From NCBI GenBank assembly GCA_902385225.1, contig CABMEU010000029.1, positions 1 to 41,064 of the forward strand: 41,064 bases of DNA, read 5' to 3'. Below are positions 16,969 to 26,528 of this stretch, in pieces. The position numbers and the translations under genes were made by a program. Position 1 is the first letter of the stretch, and each line of letters opens with the position of its first letter. Source of the stretch: an uncultured archaeon. Its GTDB lineage: Archaea > Iainarchaeota > Iainarchaeia > Iainarchaeales > JAAZKV01. The notes under the pieces were generated by a model. It worked only from the letters and a program-made list of their open reading frames with translations. It did no database searches and had not been told where the DNA came from.

Positions 16969-18057
16969 TTGGCAGGAAATACTTTTGGGAAATTATTCAA
17001 AGTAACTTCTTTTGGAGAGAGCCACGGCGAGGCAGTGGGTTGTGTTATTGACGGCTGTCCCGCAGGCATGGCGCTTAGTGAAAGCGACATCCAAGCCGAA
17101 CTTGATAAAAGAAAACCAAGTGAAGGGATTGCTTCAACAAAAAGAACTGAACTAGATAAAGCAAAAATTCTTTCAGGGGTGTTTGAAGGCAAAACAACCG
17201 GGGCGCCAATCGCGATTATTGTTCAGAATGAGGATTCACGCCCAAAAGATTATGGTTCAATTGCAAAACTCTTTCGCCCAGGGCATGCTGATTACACTTA
17301 CTTCAAGAAATATGGTTTGAGAGATTATCGCGGCGGAGGAAGGAGTTCTGGGAGAGAAACTATCGCAAGAGTTGCGGCGGGGGCAATAGCAAAAAAAATC
17401 CTCGCGCAGAAAGGGATTACAATTAGCGGATTTGTGAGTGAGATTGGGGGAATTGAGGCAAAGAATTTTTCTGAAAAGGATGTCGCCAAAGTTTATGAAA
17501 ACCAATTTCGGGTTCCTGATAAAGAAGCCTCAAAGAAAATAGAGGACGCGGTGAAAAAATCAATTATTGCAAAGGATTCACTTGGCGGAATAATTGAAAT
17601 TCGCGCAAGCGGAGTTCCTGCCGGGTTGGGCGAGCCGGTTTTTGAAAAGCTTGACGCGCAAATAGCGGGGGCATTAATGGGGATTGGGGCGGTTAAGGGT
17701 GTTGAAATCGGCGCTGGATTTGGCTGCGCAAAGTCAACAGGTTCAAAGAATAATGATCCAATAAGAATAGTTAAGGGCGAAGTGAGCTTTATGTCAAATA
17801 ACGCCGGGGGAATTCTTGGCGGGGTAAGCAGCGGGCAGGAAATTATTGTTCGGGCCGCGGTGAAACCAACTTCCTCAATTGCGCAGAAGCAGAAAACAAT
17901 TTCTGAGAATATGGTTAATGCTGATATTGAGGTAATCGGAAGACATGATGTGTGCATCGCGCCAAGGGTGCTTCCTGTGGCCGAATGTATGGTTGCGATA
18001 GTGCTAGTCAATGCTCTTCTTGAGAATTTGGGAAGCAAAATAAGCGAATCTAAATAA
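16969..18057 (+). CDS. aroC: Chorismate synthase
   Basis: 'GNTFGKLFKVTSFGESHGEAVGCVIDGCPAG', 'RPGHADYTYFKKYGLRDYRGGGRSSGRETIARVAAGA'; start ambiguous among TTG 16948, GTG 16960, TTG 16969. Confidence 0.93.
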   Translation: MAGNTFGKLFKVTSFGESHGEAVGCVIDGCPAGMALSESDIQAELDKRKPSEGIASTKRTELDKAKILSGVFEGKTTGAPIAIIVQNEDSRPKDYGSIAKLFRPGHADYTYFKKYGLRDYRGGGRSSGRETIARVAAGAIAKKILAQKGITISGFVSEIGGIEAKNFSEKDVAKVYENQFRVPDKEASKKIEDAVKKSIIAKDSLGGIIEIRASGVPAGLGEPVFEKLDAQIAGALMGIGAVKGVEIGAGFGCAKSTGSKNNDPIRIVKGEVSFMSNNAGGILGGVSSGQEIIVRAAVKPTSSIAQKQKTISENMVNADIEVIGRHDVCIAPRVLPVAECMVAIVLVNALLENLGSKISESK

Positions 18058-18146
18058 TTACCTGAATTCTCAGAAATTTAAATTCATTCCAGCCGACTTT
18101 TCATCCCAAATCAAGTATTTTAATGCTTTCTCCCACACTTCTTTTA

Positions 18147-18824
18147 ATGAAAAAGGCATGTTTTATTGAACTTGAGGGAGTGCTTTCCTCTTTTGGCAAT
18201 TATTCCCCTAATTCACGCAGGCTAAAAAATTTTCTTGATGACTTAATTCCTTATTGCAAAAAGAAAAAGGTTGAGCTTTTCATAATCTCAGGTCATCATG
18301 AGAGTATTGCGCAAAAGAAGCTTCGCGAGGGAGAACTTCACCCTTACTTTGACAAAGAGCATTTCTTGTTCGTTGATGAGGGGTACATTTCAAGCAAAGC
18401 CGAGGTTGATCAAAAACTTCACAGAGAGGGATTAGAAAAGGACCCGCATTTCATTGACAGTTATTTCAAGCAGGTGGCGATTGGAAAAGTTCTTGCGGAG
18501 AAAAAACTTCAAACTAAGGATGCTCTTTTGCTGGGCGACGACCTTTGGGTGGATGGATATTACACAATGCGTTTCTCAAAAATTGATTTTGCTTTGTTTG
18601 AGGAGAATCTTTTGGACAGGGGCAAGTCAATTCAGCTCGTTTCTGGGCTTGCTTACTTCAAACTTGAGTTTGATTCGGTGAAATCGCTGATTGAGAAGTT
18701 TCCAAAGGTTGATAACTCCGCGCTTGATAAGTATGTATTTGAGGCGATGAAAAAAGTCCTTATTGGGGATAATTTTGTTGAGGCAGTTAAGAGAGGTCTA
18801 GTGAAGAAGACACAAAATAATTAG
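18147..18824 (+). CDS. HAD-superfamily-like protein with Glu replacing both motif I Asp residues
   Basis: 'KKACFIELEGVLSSFG' (motif I-like ExE), 'ELFIISGHH' (motif II-like), 'DALLLGDDLWVDGY' (motif IV-like). Confidence 0.6.
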   Translation: MKKACFIELEGVLSSFGNYSPNSRRLKNFLDDLIPYCKKKKVELFIISGHHESIAQKKLREGELHPYFDKEHFLFVDEGYISSKAEVDQKLHREGLEKDPHFIDSYFKQVAIGKVLAEKKLQTKDALLLGDDLWVDGYYTMRFSKIDFALFEENLLDRGKSIQLVSGLAYFKLEFDSVKSLIEKFPKVDNSALDKYVFEAMKKVLIGDNFVEAVKRGLVKKTQNN

Positions 18825-18830
18825 GAGGGA

Positions 18831-19772
18831 ATGATTTTGAGAAAACTTGGATTCTTTAAAAAAAGGAATTCTGTTTCTTTCTCTCCCGCGTCCCTTCAAG
18901 GATTAATTGCGCCATTGATTACACCGATGAATTCTGATAAGAGCATTGATTCTTTCTCTCTCAAAACAATTACTGCCCGTCTTATGAATAAAGGCGTAAT
19001 GAATTTTTTTGTCCTAAACCAGTTCTCTGAGTATGCAAGCCTCTCAAGCGAACAGAAAAAAGAGTTAATGGGAATTGTTTCTTCAGAAATCTCGGGAAAA
19101 GGAATACTAATCGCGGGCTGCTTTGGCTCTGATACTGAAGAAGTTGTTCAAAATGTGCTTGATGCACAGCGTTTTACTAATATTTGCGCGGTTAATGTGC
19201 CCGCGATGTGCATGGAGAGGGAGCTTGAGTTCATTGATTTCTTTGATTCAATATTCACGCGCACAACCGCAAACATTCTGCTTTACAACAACCCGGTCAT
19301 GAGCAAAAAATCAGTTCCCCCTCTTTGGCTTGATAATATAATTAATTGGGAGAGGCTAGTTGGAGTAATTGATTACTCAAGAAATCCTGATTATTTGGAT
19401 GAGCTTGGAAAATATTACCAGCTCACTAAATTATTTGAGGAGAATGAGGAACTCGCGTTTGACGCGCTAAGGAGAGGGTTCTCCGGTCTTAGCTGTATCT
19501 CCACAATGACTTTTGTATCCTACTATCTCTCACTCATCGAGGATTTTTCTGAACTTGATTACGCGAGAGTAATGAGAATGGAAGCAAAAGTCTCGGGATT
19601 AAACAAATTAATTCCTCATAACAAAAAAGTGCAGGTGGTGAAGCACATTCTCGCAACCCAAGGATTAATTCAGCCGTATTATTCTGATTCGCTTGAGCCG
19701 CTCACTCAAAAAGAGATGCAATTAATTGAGAACGCGTTTCGATTAAGACCGGCTGTTGCGACAAATCAGTAA
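18831..19772 (+). CDS. DapA/DHDPS-superfamily protein lacking the usual catalytic residues
   Basis: 'GLIAPLITPMNSDKSID', 'NILLYNNPVMSKKSVPPLWLDNIINWERLVGVIDYSRN' aligns by eye with DapA '(I)IIYN(I)...KEASGD' but with I in place of the Schiff-base K. Confidence 0.7.
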   Translation: MILRKLGFFKKRNSVSFSPASLQGLIAPLITPMNSDKSIDSFSLKTITARLMNKGVMNFFVLNQFSEYASLSSEQKKELMGIVSSEISGKGILIAGCFGSDTEEVVQNVLDAQRFTNICAVNVPAMCMERELEFIDFFDSIFTRTTANILLYNNPVMSKKSVPPLWLDNIINWERLVGVIDYSRNPDYLDELGKYYQLTKLFEENEELAFDALRRGFSGLSCISTMTFVSYYLSLIEDFSELDYARVMRMEAKVSGLNKLIPHNKKVQVVKHILATQGLIQPYYSDSLEPLTQKEMQLIENAFRLRPAVATNQ

Positions 19773-19844
19773 AATAGCCGCCTTAATCGATTTGATTCAT
19801 TTTTATTTGTTTTGGGCGTTATTACTAGAAGGAGGTTTTCATAA

Positions 19845-20213
19845 ATGGCTTCAATTGGAAAATACGCTTTTCTTGTGGGGGTTCTGCTTGCCGTTGTGCT
19901 TGGGATTATTGCAGCTGCATATCCTTCGTCTCTGACAGGCTCCTCGTTAATTGTTCTTGGAGTATTAATTATTCTCGGAATAGTTGTGGGACTTGCACAT
20001 ATAACTGCTCCTCACACTAACGAACTATTGATAGCAATAATTGCGCTTATTTTGGCGATACAAATAACTATCCCTCAAATTAACACAATTATTCCGCAAG
20101 TCGCTCCGCTGCTTGACACAGTATTCCCTAATCTAATGGCACTCTTTGCGCCAATAGCATTAGTTATAGGACTCAAACAGGTTTGGGCACTCGCTTATGC
20201 GAAAGCGAAATAA
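19845..20213 (+). CDS. Hypothetical multi-TM membrane protein
   Basis: 122 aa, about 4 hydrophobic helices, upstream AGGAGG Shine-Dalgarno sequence. Confidence 0.7.
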   Translation: MASIGKYAFLVGVLLAVVLGIIAAAYPSSLTGSSLIVLGVLIILGIVVGLAHITAPHTNELLIAIIALILAIQITIPQINTIIPQVAPLLDTVFPNLMALFAPIALVIGLKQVWALAYAKAK

Positions 20214-20242
20214 TTAATTTGTGAATTAAAAGTCGCAATTTT

Positions 20243-20280
20243 GGGGCTAAAGGGTTTCTTGGCCCCTTTTTAATTTTTTT
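20243..20280 (+). terminator. Intrinsic-terminator-like hairpin with T-tract
   Basis: GGGGC (20243-20247) ... GCCCC (20262-20266) followed by TTTTTAATTTTTTT. Confidence 0.55.
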
Positions 20281-20327
20281 CACGCCGCGCAAGCACATTT
20301 TTATTCGCTTCCAAGGGAGCATATTTT

Positions 20328-21431
20328 ATGAAACCGCTTTTTCTTTATGATGGGCTCAAGAAGGGTGAGGAATTACTCCACGAGCTTCAGTTCCGTGACA
20401 GAATTAAGAGCGCGGAGTATCACTATGCAACCGAATTTGAGTTTGACGGGTTCTTTGATGAGGCATTAACAGAGAATATATTCAAAATAATCAAGCAGCT
20501 CTCAAAACAAATAGAATTTGAAACATTTAAATTAGGGATTTCCTGGCCGGATGTGAGTGATGCCGAGAAGAGCCATTTAAAATTCTCGGTTCAAACCGCG
20601 CTTATGAAGCGAATTGAGTCCGAGCTCAAAAAGAAAATGACGCTTACAATCTCCGATGTGGAGTTTTTGATTAATTTTCAGCAAAAACTTGTTTGCATTA
20701 GATTAAGACCGGTTTATGTTAGGGGAAGGTACTGCAAGTACTCAAGGGAAATTGCCCAAACCGAATTCTTTTGCAATAAATGCAGAGGGAGCGGGTGCTG
20801 GTACTGCCAAAACACAGGACACTTCTCAACTGAGAGTGTTGAGCAGTTAATTGGGAAAGTAATGGTGCCGTTTTTTGAAGGAAAATTATTAATTATGCAT
20901 GGCGCTGGCCGTGAGGACATGGATGTTTTGATGCTTGGGGAGGGCAGACCATTTATTGCCGAGATATTGCTCCCTCTCAAGCGCTTTGCGGATGTTAAAG
21001 CAATTGAAAATGAGATTAATTCTATTTACAAAGACAAAATCTCGGTTAATTCGCTTGAGCTTTGTACTTTGGGCGATGTTTCTTTATTAAAAGACGCGCA
21101 TCATCACAAAGTGTATTCGGCGTATGTGACTTCCGATAAGCCCGCAAACCTTGAAATGCTTAAAATCGGAGAAAAGATTGATGTTATTCAAAAAACCCCT
21201 CTTCGTGTAGTGAAACGCCGAGCGGACCTTGATAGGGAAAAAATCGTTGTAATAGAACGAGTGGGAAAGATTAATGAGAATGAATTTGTTCTCGAACTTC
21301 GCACTTCCCACGGAACTTATGTTAAAGAATTTATTTCAGGGGATGATGGCAGAACAAAACCAAGCATTTCCTCAATTACAGGTGCAAGATGTACTTGCAA
21401 ATTACTTGATGTGGTTGAGATTTGCGAGTAA
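20328..21431 (+). CDS. pus10: tRNA pseudouridine synthase Pus10
   Basis: 'HGAGREDMDVLMLGEGRPFIAEI' catalytic region, 'RGRYCKYSREIAQT', zinc-binding-like 'CNKCRGSGCWYCQNTG'. Confidence 0.92.
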   Translation: MKPLFLYDGLKKGEELLHELQFRDRIKSAEYHYATEFEFDGFFDEALTENIFKIIKQLSKQIEFETFKLGISWPDVSDAEKSHLKFSVQTALMKRIESELKKKMTLTISDVEFLINFQQKLVCIRLRPVYVRGRYCKYSREIAQTEFFCNKCRGSGCWYCQNTGHFSTESVEQLIGKVMVPFFEGKLLIMHGAGREDMDVLMLGEGRPFIAEILLPLKRFADVKAIENEINSIYKDKISVNSLELCTLGDVSLLKDAHHHKVYSAYVTSDKPANLEMLKIGEKIDVIQKTPLRVVKRRADLDREKIVVIERVGKINENEFVLELRTSHGTYVKEFISGDDGRTKPSISSITGARCTCKLLDVVEICE

Positions 21432-21482
21432 AAATTGATTTTACTAAATTAGTGTCCTGAGCGTATTATCTTCTCTTTTCTT

Positions 21483-22256
21483 TTACTCAAACAAATCATT
21501 TATCTTCATCTGTGTTTTTCCTATTCCTTTGATTTTGCTTCTCTCTCCTACCTCAAAATCATAGCTGAAGTATTCAAGCCCGTAGCTTTTGAGCAGCTCA
21601 AGCGCGCTCTTGCGGATACTTGGGGCAAGGAGTATTCCGCGTGTTTCAATCCCTTTCATTTTGTTTACTTGCTCCGCATATCTCTTTAGCTGTGAAACAG
21701 CGGCATAATCCGCCTGTTTTCTTTTGAGTTCAATTACAACAAGCCTTCCTTTAGCATCTTCCGCAACTATGTCACAAATCCCTTTTCTAAATACTTGCTG
21801 CTGATTTATTGGTTTTAATCCGGCTTCAAGGAATGAAAGGTCATCCATTAGTGCGTCATTAAGTTCTTTTTCCGAGCCGCTCAAACGGAGGTCATTACTT
21901 TCAGGCAAATCATAATTCTGCACATCCACAATAGAATCAAATTTTACAGTAATTGTTTCGTGGGGTTTGAGTTTCTTTGCGGTGAGTATGAGTTGTTTCT
22001 TTCCCTCTTCGCTAGTTTTAGACTCGCAGGAGATTTTTGCGTCCATCATATAATTTGTCGGTCTAATAAGCCGGTTCTCGTGTATTGAAACCGAAGAGTC
22101 CGCTTTAATTATCACAAGTCTTTTTCCAAGAGGAAGAACTGAGGACGCCCTTCCCTGATAATTCACAGCGCACTCGCCAATTATCAGGCACATGTGTCTA
22201 TTCGTAAGCGAAGAAAGTATTTTTTCGCGCGCTTCGTGGAGTTGCATAATTCTCAC
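21483..22256 (-). CDS. nucS: Endonuclease NucS/EndoMS
   Basis: 'SEKELNDALMDDLSFLEAGLKPINQQQVFRKGICDIVAEDAKGRLVVIELKRKQADYAAVSQLKRYAEQV'. Confidence 0.9.
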   Translation of the reverse strand: MRIMQLHEAREKILSSLTNRHMCLIIGECAVNYQGRASSVLPLGKRLVIIKADSSVSIHENRLIRPTNYMMDAKISCESKTSEEGKKQLILTAKKLKPHETITVKFDSIVDVQNYDLPESNDLRLSGSEKELNDALMDDLSFLEAGLKPINQQQVFRKGICDIVAEDAKGRLVVIELKRKQADYAAVSQLKRYAEQVNKMKGIETRGILLAPSIRKSALELLKSYGLEYFSYDFEVGERSKIKGIGKTQMKINDLFE

Positions 22257-22267
22257 AATTTAGAAAG

Positions 22268-23308
22268 TTAAAGTCTGCGTGTCCCTTTCTCAAGCACAAC
22301 GTATGTGTGCTCTACTCTTATTCCGAATTCTTTAGTATAAATTCCGGGTTCGATTGCGAGCACCATGTTTTTCTTGAGTTTCCAGTTGCTCTTCTCCCCA
22401 ATTCCGCTTGGAACATCATGCACTTCAAGCCCTAAGCCGTGTCCGAGCGCGTGAGGGATTTTTCCCAATGGTTTTGTCAGCGCGAAAAGCTCTTTTGCCT
22501 TTACTCCGGCTTTCATTTTGCCTTCAACAGAATTCACGACTCCAAGAACTTTCTTCATTGCTTCCTTGTAACTCTTTAACTCTTTTTCCCCAAACCAAAA
22601 ACTAATTGTGAGGTCAGCGCAGTATCCTTTCCACTTCGCTCCCGCGTCAATCAGCACTGGGCATTCGCGCGTAAGGGCCTCATTTCCGGAAACGTGGTGG
22701 ATGTTTGAAGTATTCTTTCCAAACGCCACGATGCAGAATGCTGTGTCAAATCCTTTGTTTCTAAACTCATCGCTTATCAAATTCTCCACTTCTTTTTCTC
22801 TTATTCCGGGGCGAAGGCTTAATTGAATATTTTGAAGTACTCTTCTAGTTTCCTCAACAGCGCATTTAATATTTTCAATTTCTTCTGGTTTTTTTGTCTC
22901 CATTAATTCCTCAATATCGTGCGCAATGTTCACAAATTTCTTGCCCTTCGCGTGTTTTTTGAATGAAGCAAGTGTTGATACCGCTGTGTGGCGCGCGTCA
23001 AACCCAATTCTTTTCCCGCAGTTCTTTCTTAATATTGCGCGCAGTTCTTCTCTTCCGGCATAGGTAACAACTTTTGCCCCGTGAATCACTTTTCTCGCCT
23101 GCGCGTGGTTGAATGGGTGTGAAATCCAAATAGGCTTTTTATCTTTTCTTAAAAGAAGTATTCCCTCATATCTCTCGTTTGGGGCGTAGCCGTGCACGCT
23201 GCGCAAATACTTATTCACAAAAGGATTCTTCCAGTAGCTGTGAAAGTTTGGAATAAGTATCGAATCAACTTTTTTCCATATCATAAAAGCAAGTTTTAGG
23301 AAAAACAA
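22268..23308 (-). CDS. M24-family Xaa-Pro dipeptidase/aminopeptidase
   Basis: 'VLIDAGAKWKGYCADLTISFWFGE', 'IPHALGHGLGLEVHDVP', 'VLAIEPGIYTKEFGIRVEHTYVV'; start may be internal. Confidence 0.9.
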   Translation of the reverse strand: MFFLKLAFMIWKKVDSILIPNFHSYWKNPFVNKYLRSVHGYAPNERYEGILLLRKDKKPIWISHPFNHAQARKVIHGAKVVTYAGREELRAILRKNCGKRIGFDARHTAVSTLASFKKHAKGKKFVNIAHDIEELMETKKPEEIENIKCAVEETRRVLQNIQLSLRPGIREKEVENLISDEFRNKGFDTAFCIVAFGKNTSNIHHVSGNEALTRECPVLIDAGAKWKGYCADLTISFWFGEKELKSYKEAMKKVLGVVNSVEGKMKAGVKAKELFALTKPLGKIPHALGHGLGLEVHDVPSGIGEKSNWKLKKNMVLAIEPGIYTKEFGIRVEHTYVVLEKGTRRL

Positions 23309-23322
23309 AATGGTTCCACGAA

Positions 23323-24744
23323 TTATTTGTATTCGTAGAACGCTTTGTATGCCTTGTATGTTGCGAAAATATCTATTTTGCTTGCGAGTTCAAACGGCGA
23401 GTGCATTGCGAGCACCGGCGGACCCATGTCAACAACATTCATATTGTATTTTGCGAGGAGATATGCGATAGTTCCGCCCCCGCCCTGGTCCACTTTTCCG
23501 ATTTCCCCGTGCTGCCAAGGAATTTTTGCTTCCTCAAGCATTCCTCTTATCCATGAAATGTATTCGGCGTTAGCGTCGCTTCCGTAGTATTTTCCGCCGC
23601 TTCCTGTTGCTTTCTCAACAGCTACACCGTACCCCGGTTTGTTCATATTCATCGGGTCCATCTTATCAGCGAATTTTGTGTCATATCCTGAAGTGACATC
23701 CCCGCTGATTCCTTTTGACCTTGAGAGTATTTCTCGTCCTGTGATGCTCTCTTTTCGCATTTTTGCGATTCTTTCAAGAGTATTCTCAAGGAAGTATGAT
23801 TCCATTGAAGTATTTCCAACGCTTCCGATTTCCTCCTTGTCCATCAGTAAAACAACTTTTGTTCTCTCTGATTTGCTCTCAATGAGTGATTTCACCGCGA
23901 TATATGAACATACTCTATCATCGTGAGCGGGAGCCCCAACCATTCCTGAGTCAATTCCAACATCCCTTGATTTTATTGCGGGGTAGAGCGAAAGCTCCGC
24001 TGATACAAAATCATTTTCGGTTATTTTGTATTTGTCATTAAAGAATTTCAAGAATGTCGCTTTGATTTTCTCTTTTACTTTCTTATCCTCAATCGGGATT
24101 GTTGCTCCTATTGCGTCAAGGTCCTCTCCCTTAATTATATCCTTGGCAGCTTTTTCTTTTCCTTCCGCTCCTTCAAGATGCGGCAAAAGATCAGAGATTA
24201 CAAACACTGGTTCATCCTCTTTTTCTCCAAGTGTAACATCAATTTTCTCTCCTTTCTTATTGAACACCACTCCGTGCATTGAGAGCGGCACATTCAGCCA
24301 GTGATATTTCTTTATTCCGCCGTAGTAGTGGAGGTTAATCATCGCGAACGGTTCGGATTCGTATATCGGGCTGAGCTTTAAATCAAGCCTTAGTGTGTCA
24401 ATGTGCGAGCCGATAATTCTTGTTCCCTTAGTGAGCCCGTCTTTTCCAAGTTCGATTAGTAAAATGTTTTTGTGGTGGTTAATCGCGTAAATCTTTTTTG
24501 TGGTTGCTGTTGCTTCTTCAATTGAAACAAAACCGTTTTTCTTTGCGAGTCTTTCGCTCCACAAAACAATTTCCCTCTCGCTTTTATTCGCGTCAAGGAA
24601 TTCTTTGTAATCCTCAGAATATTTAATCGCGCTTTTCTTTTCTTCAGAAAGTAATTCCCAAGCGCTTTTGTGCTCGCTAAACAGTTCTTTCTCAAGCTTG
24701 CTTCTCTCGTCCTTTTCTCCCTTAACTTCTTTGTCCGCAACCAA
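23323..24744 (-). CDS. M18-family aminopeptidase
   Basis: 'GSHIDTLRLDLK', 'GAPAHDDRVCSYIAVKSL', 'LMDKEEIGSVGNTSMES', 'GPPVLAMHSPFELASKID'. Confidence 0.88.
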   Translation of the reverse strand: MVADKEVKGEKDERSKLEKELFSEHKSAWELLSEEKKSAIKYSEDYKEFLDANKSEREIVLWSERLAKKNGFVSIEEATATTKKIYAINHHKNILLIELGKDGLTKGTRIIGSHIDTLRLDLKLSPIYESEPFAMINLHYYGGIKKYHWLNVPLSMHGVVFNKKGEKIDVTLGEKEDEPVFVISDLLPHLEGAEGKEKAAKDIIKGEDLDAIGATIPIEDKKVKEKIKATFLKFFNDKYKITENDFVSAELSLYPAIKSRDVGIDSGMVGAPAHDDRVCSYIAVKSLIESKSERTKVVLLMDKEEIGSVGNTSMESYFLENTLERIAKMRKESITGREILSRSKGISGDVTSGYDTKFADKMDPMNMNKPGYGVAVEKATGSGGKYYGSDANAEYISWIRGMLEEAKIPWQHGEIGKVDQGGGGTIAYLLAKYNMNVVDMGPPVLAMHSPFELASKIDIFATYKAYKAFYEYK

Positions 24745-24790
24745 ATAACCACCCTTTTCCTAGTAGAATTGGCGAAAAAAGGCTTTAAAA

Positions 24791-24813
24791 CCCTGTTCCT
24801 TTTGGGAGCAGGG
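24791..24813 (-). terminator. 9-bp hairpin, minus-strand terminator-like
   Basis: CCCTGTTCC-TTTTG-GGAGCAGGG; on the minus strand followed by TTTTAAAGCCTTTTTT; downstream of the 24856-25020 ORF. Confidence 0.45.
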
Positions 24814-24855
24814 TAATAACCCTGAATAGATATAAAATTTGTTCTATTTGAGATT

Positions 24856-25020
24856 TTACTCTTTTTTTATCATCGGCAGACCGGTTGTCTGATTCTCAAC
24901 TACTTTGTATCCTGCAGGCAAATCTATTCCTTCTGCTGGATTCTTAGAGAAAAAGTATAAGTGTCCCCTTGAGTGCAAATAATATTTTTTTCCTTTTGAG
25001 TTAGTATGTTCGTAAGCCAT
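24856..25020 (-). CDS. Small protein (54 aa), conserved-looking DPANN/archaeal type
   Basis: Translation MAYEHTNSKGKKYYLHSRGHLYFFSKNPAEGIDLPAGYKVVENQTTGLPMIKKE*; below the ORF-track cutoff; followed by a hairpin. Confidence 0.7.
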   Translation of the reverse strand: MAYEHTNSKGKKYYLHSRGHLYFFSKNPAEGIDLPAGYKVVENQTTGLPMIKKE

Positions 25021-25118
25021 TCATATCACCTGAAGGATTAAATGGTTAGGAGTTTAAATTCCTTTTGCACATTGCGAGGATTAATATACCCGTTTTGCTT
25101 TCTCTATCCTGAAGAACT

Positions 25119-26297
25119 ATGCCTGGAAAGAAAAAAAGGGCTTCTGTTAAGAAAACAGGGTCAAAGAGCGTAATTAAACGTACGAGCAGAGCTAAAGTTA
25201 GCGCTAAATCCGCTGCCAAGTTCAGGGGCGACCCAAGATTATTACAAATGAGGCAGAAAGTGCTTGCGTTCTTGTCCCTAAAAGAAACTAAACGGATTGC
25301 GATTGTCTCTGATAATGACGAGGACGGATTAACAGCCGCTGTTCAGATGAAGAAGTTCCTTGATTTTAGCAAAGTTGAATCCCAAGTGTTCTTTTATGAT
25401 CATTATTCAAGGAGATTAAGTTTCCCAAACGAGCACTTCGCGAAATTCAGCCCGGAGAAAACAATTTTCCTTGACCTTGGCGAAGCATTTATTTCAGAGG
25501 TGCTTGAGTCCCTTGGCAATGCGACTGGACCTTTTCTTGTAATTGACCACCACCAGGGAGATGTAATTAGAGGAAACGCTTTTCGATGCATGGTAGTCAA
25601 GCCAAGGAGTTTCTCTGATATTGAGCCTTCAAAGTACCCGACCTCAAAAATGGTTCATGATTTATTCTTAGGAATAGATTGGCTTTGCGCGATTGGGGTA
25701 ATCGGCGATTTTGCGTTTGACCAGTGGAAGGATTTCTTAAAATCTGTTGAAAAGAAGCATCACTTGACTAGGGCAAAACTTAATGAGCTCGCGGACCTTG
25801 TTGCGTGCATTACTTCACAGTATCCTGAGAAGATAAACACTTTCTTTGCTTCGGTAAGTTCGGCAAAGAAACCCGCTGATTTAATTGAAACGGATTTTTT
25901 CGCACTCAAAAAATTATTTGATAAGAGGCTTGTGATGCTTAAGGAAATGTTCAAGGAAAAAGCGGAGTATTATGGGGATGTGGGTTTGTATTTCTTCAAA
26001 TCTGACCCGAGATTTGCCTCAAAGTTAAGCAATATTCTTTCCACCGAGCACAAAGAAAGCACAATTATTATTTACGAACAGCCCGGGGACTTAATGAAGT
26101 GCTCAATTCGAAGACAGGACTTCAAAGTGAATTGCAACTTACTCGCAAAAGCGGGAATTGTAAGCATCCCTAATGCAAAAGGCGGGGGGCACATACCTGC
26201 CGCGGGAGCAGCATTCCCTCCTGAGTACTTTGAGCAGTTCAAAAGGCAAGTAAGAATATTCTTACTCAATAATCCGCCGAAGGAAAGGCTTGGCTAA
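25119..26297 (+). CDS. DHH-family phosphoesterase/RecJ-like nuclease with a basic N-terminal extension
   Basis: 'IAIVSDNDEDGLTAAVQMKKFL', 'VIDHHQGD', C-terminal 'AKGGGHIPAAGAAF'. Confidence 0.85.
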   Translation: MPGKKKRASVKKTGSKSVIKRTSRAKVSAKSAAKFRGDPRLLQMRQKVLAFLSLKETKRIAIVSDNDEDGLTAAVQMKKFLDFSKVESQVFFYDHYSRRLSFPNEHFAKFSPEKTIFLDLGEAFISEVLESLGNATGPFLVIDHHQGDVIRGNAFRCMVVKPRSFSDIEPSKYPTSKMVHDLFLGIDWLCAIGVIGDFAFDQWKDFLKSVEKKHHLTRAKLNELADLVACITSQYPEKINTFFASVSSAKKPADLIETDFFALKKLFDKRLVMLKEMFKEKAEYYGDVGLYFFKSDPRFASKLSNILSTEHKESTIIIYEQPGDLMKCSIRRQDFKVNCNLLAKAGIVSIPNAKGGGHIPAAGAAFPPEYFEQFKRQVRIFLLNNPPKERLG

Positions 26298-26367
26298 TTC
26301 TTCTAGTTATTGTCCAATTCGGCTTTTGGCAAAATTTATAAAGGGTTTCAAGGTGAGTTTCTATATT

Positions 26368-26440
26368 GCCCTGGTAGCTCAGTAGGTAGAGCGCCCGACT
26401 GTTAATCGGTAGGTCGGAGGTTCAAGTCCTCCCCTGGGCG
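26368..26440 (+). tRNA. tRNA-Asn (GTT)
   Basis: 73 nt cloverleaf; anticodon loop CTGTTAA; T-arm GGAGG-TTCAAGT-CCTCC; discriminator G; no encoded CCA. Confidence 0.93.
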
Positions 26441-26528
26441 TTTTCACAATCCGAATTCTTCGCTTGGGCGCTTTATTCTCATTCTGATTAATGCAAACCT
26501 ATTTATTTTCCAAAGCGGGTTCTTTGTT

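Noticed and set aside
17493-18038. 181-aa minus-strand ORF opposite aroC
   Set aside because: Antisense to a clear chorismate synthase; composition follows mirrored codon bias.
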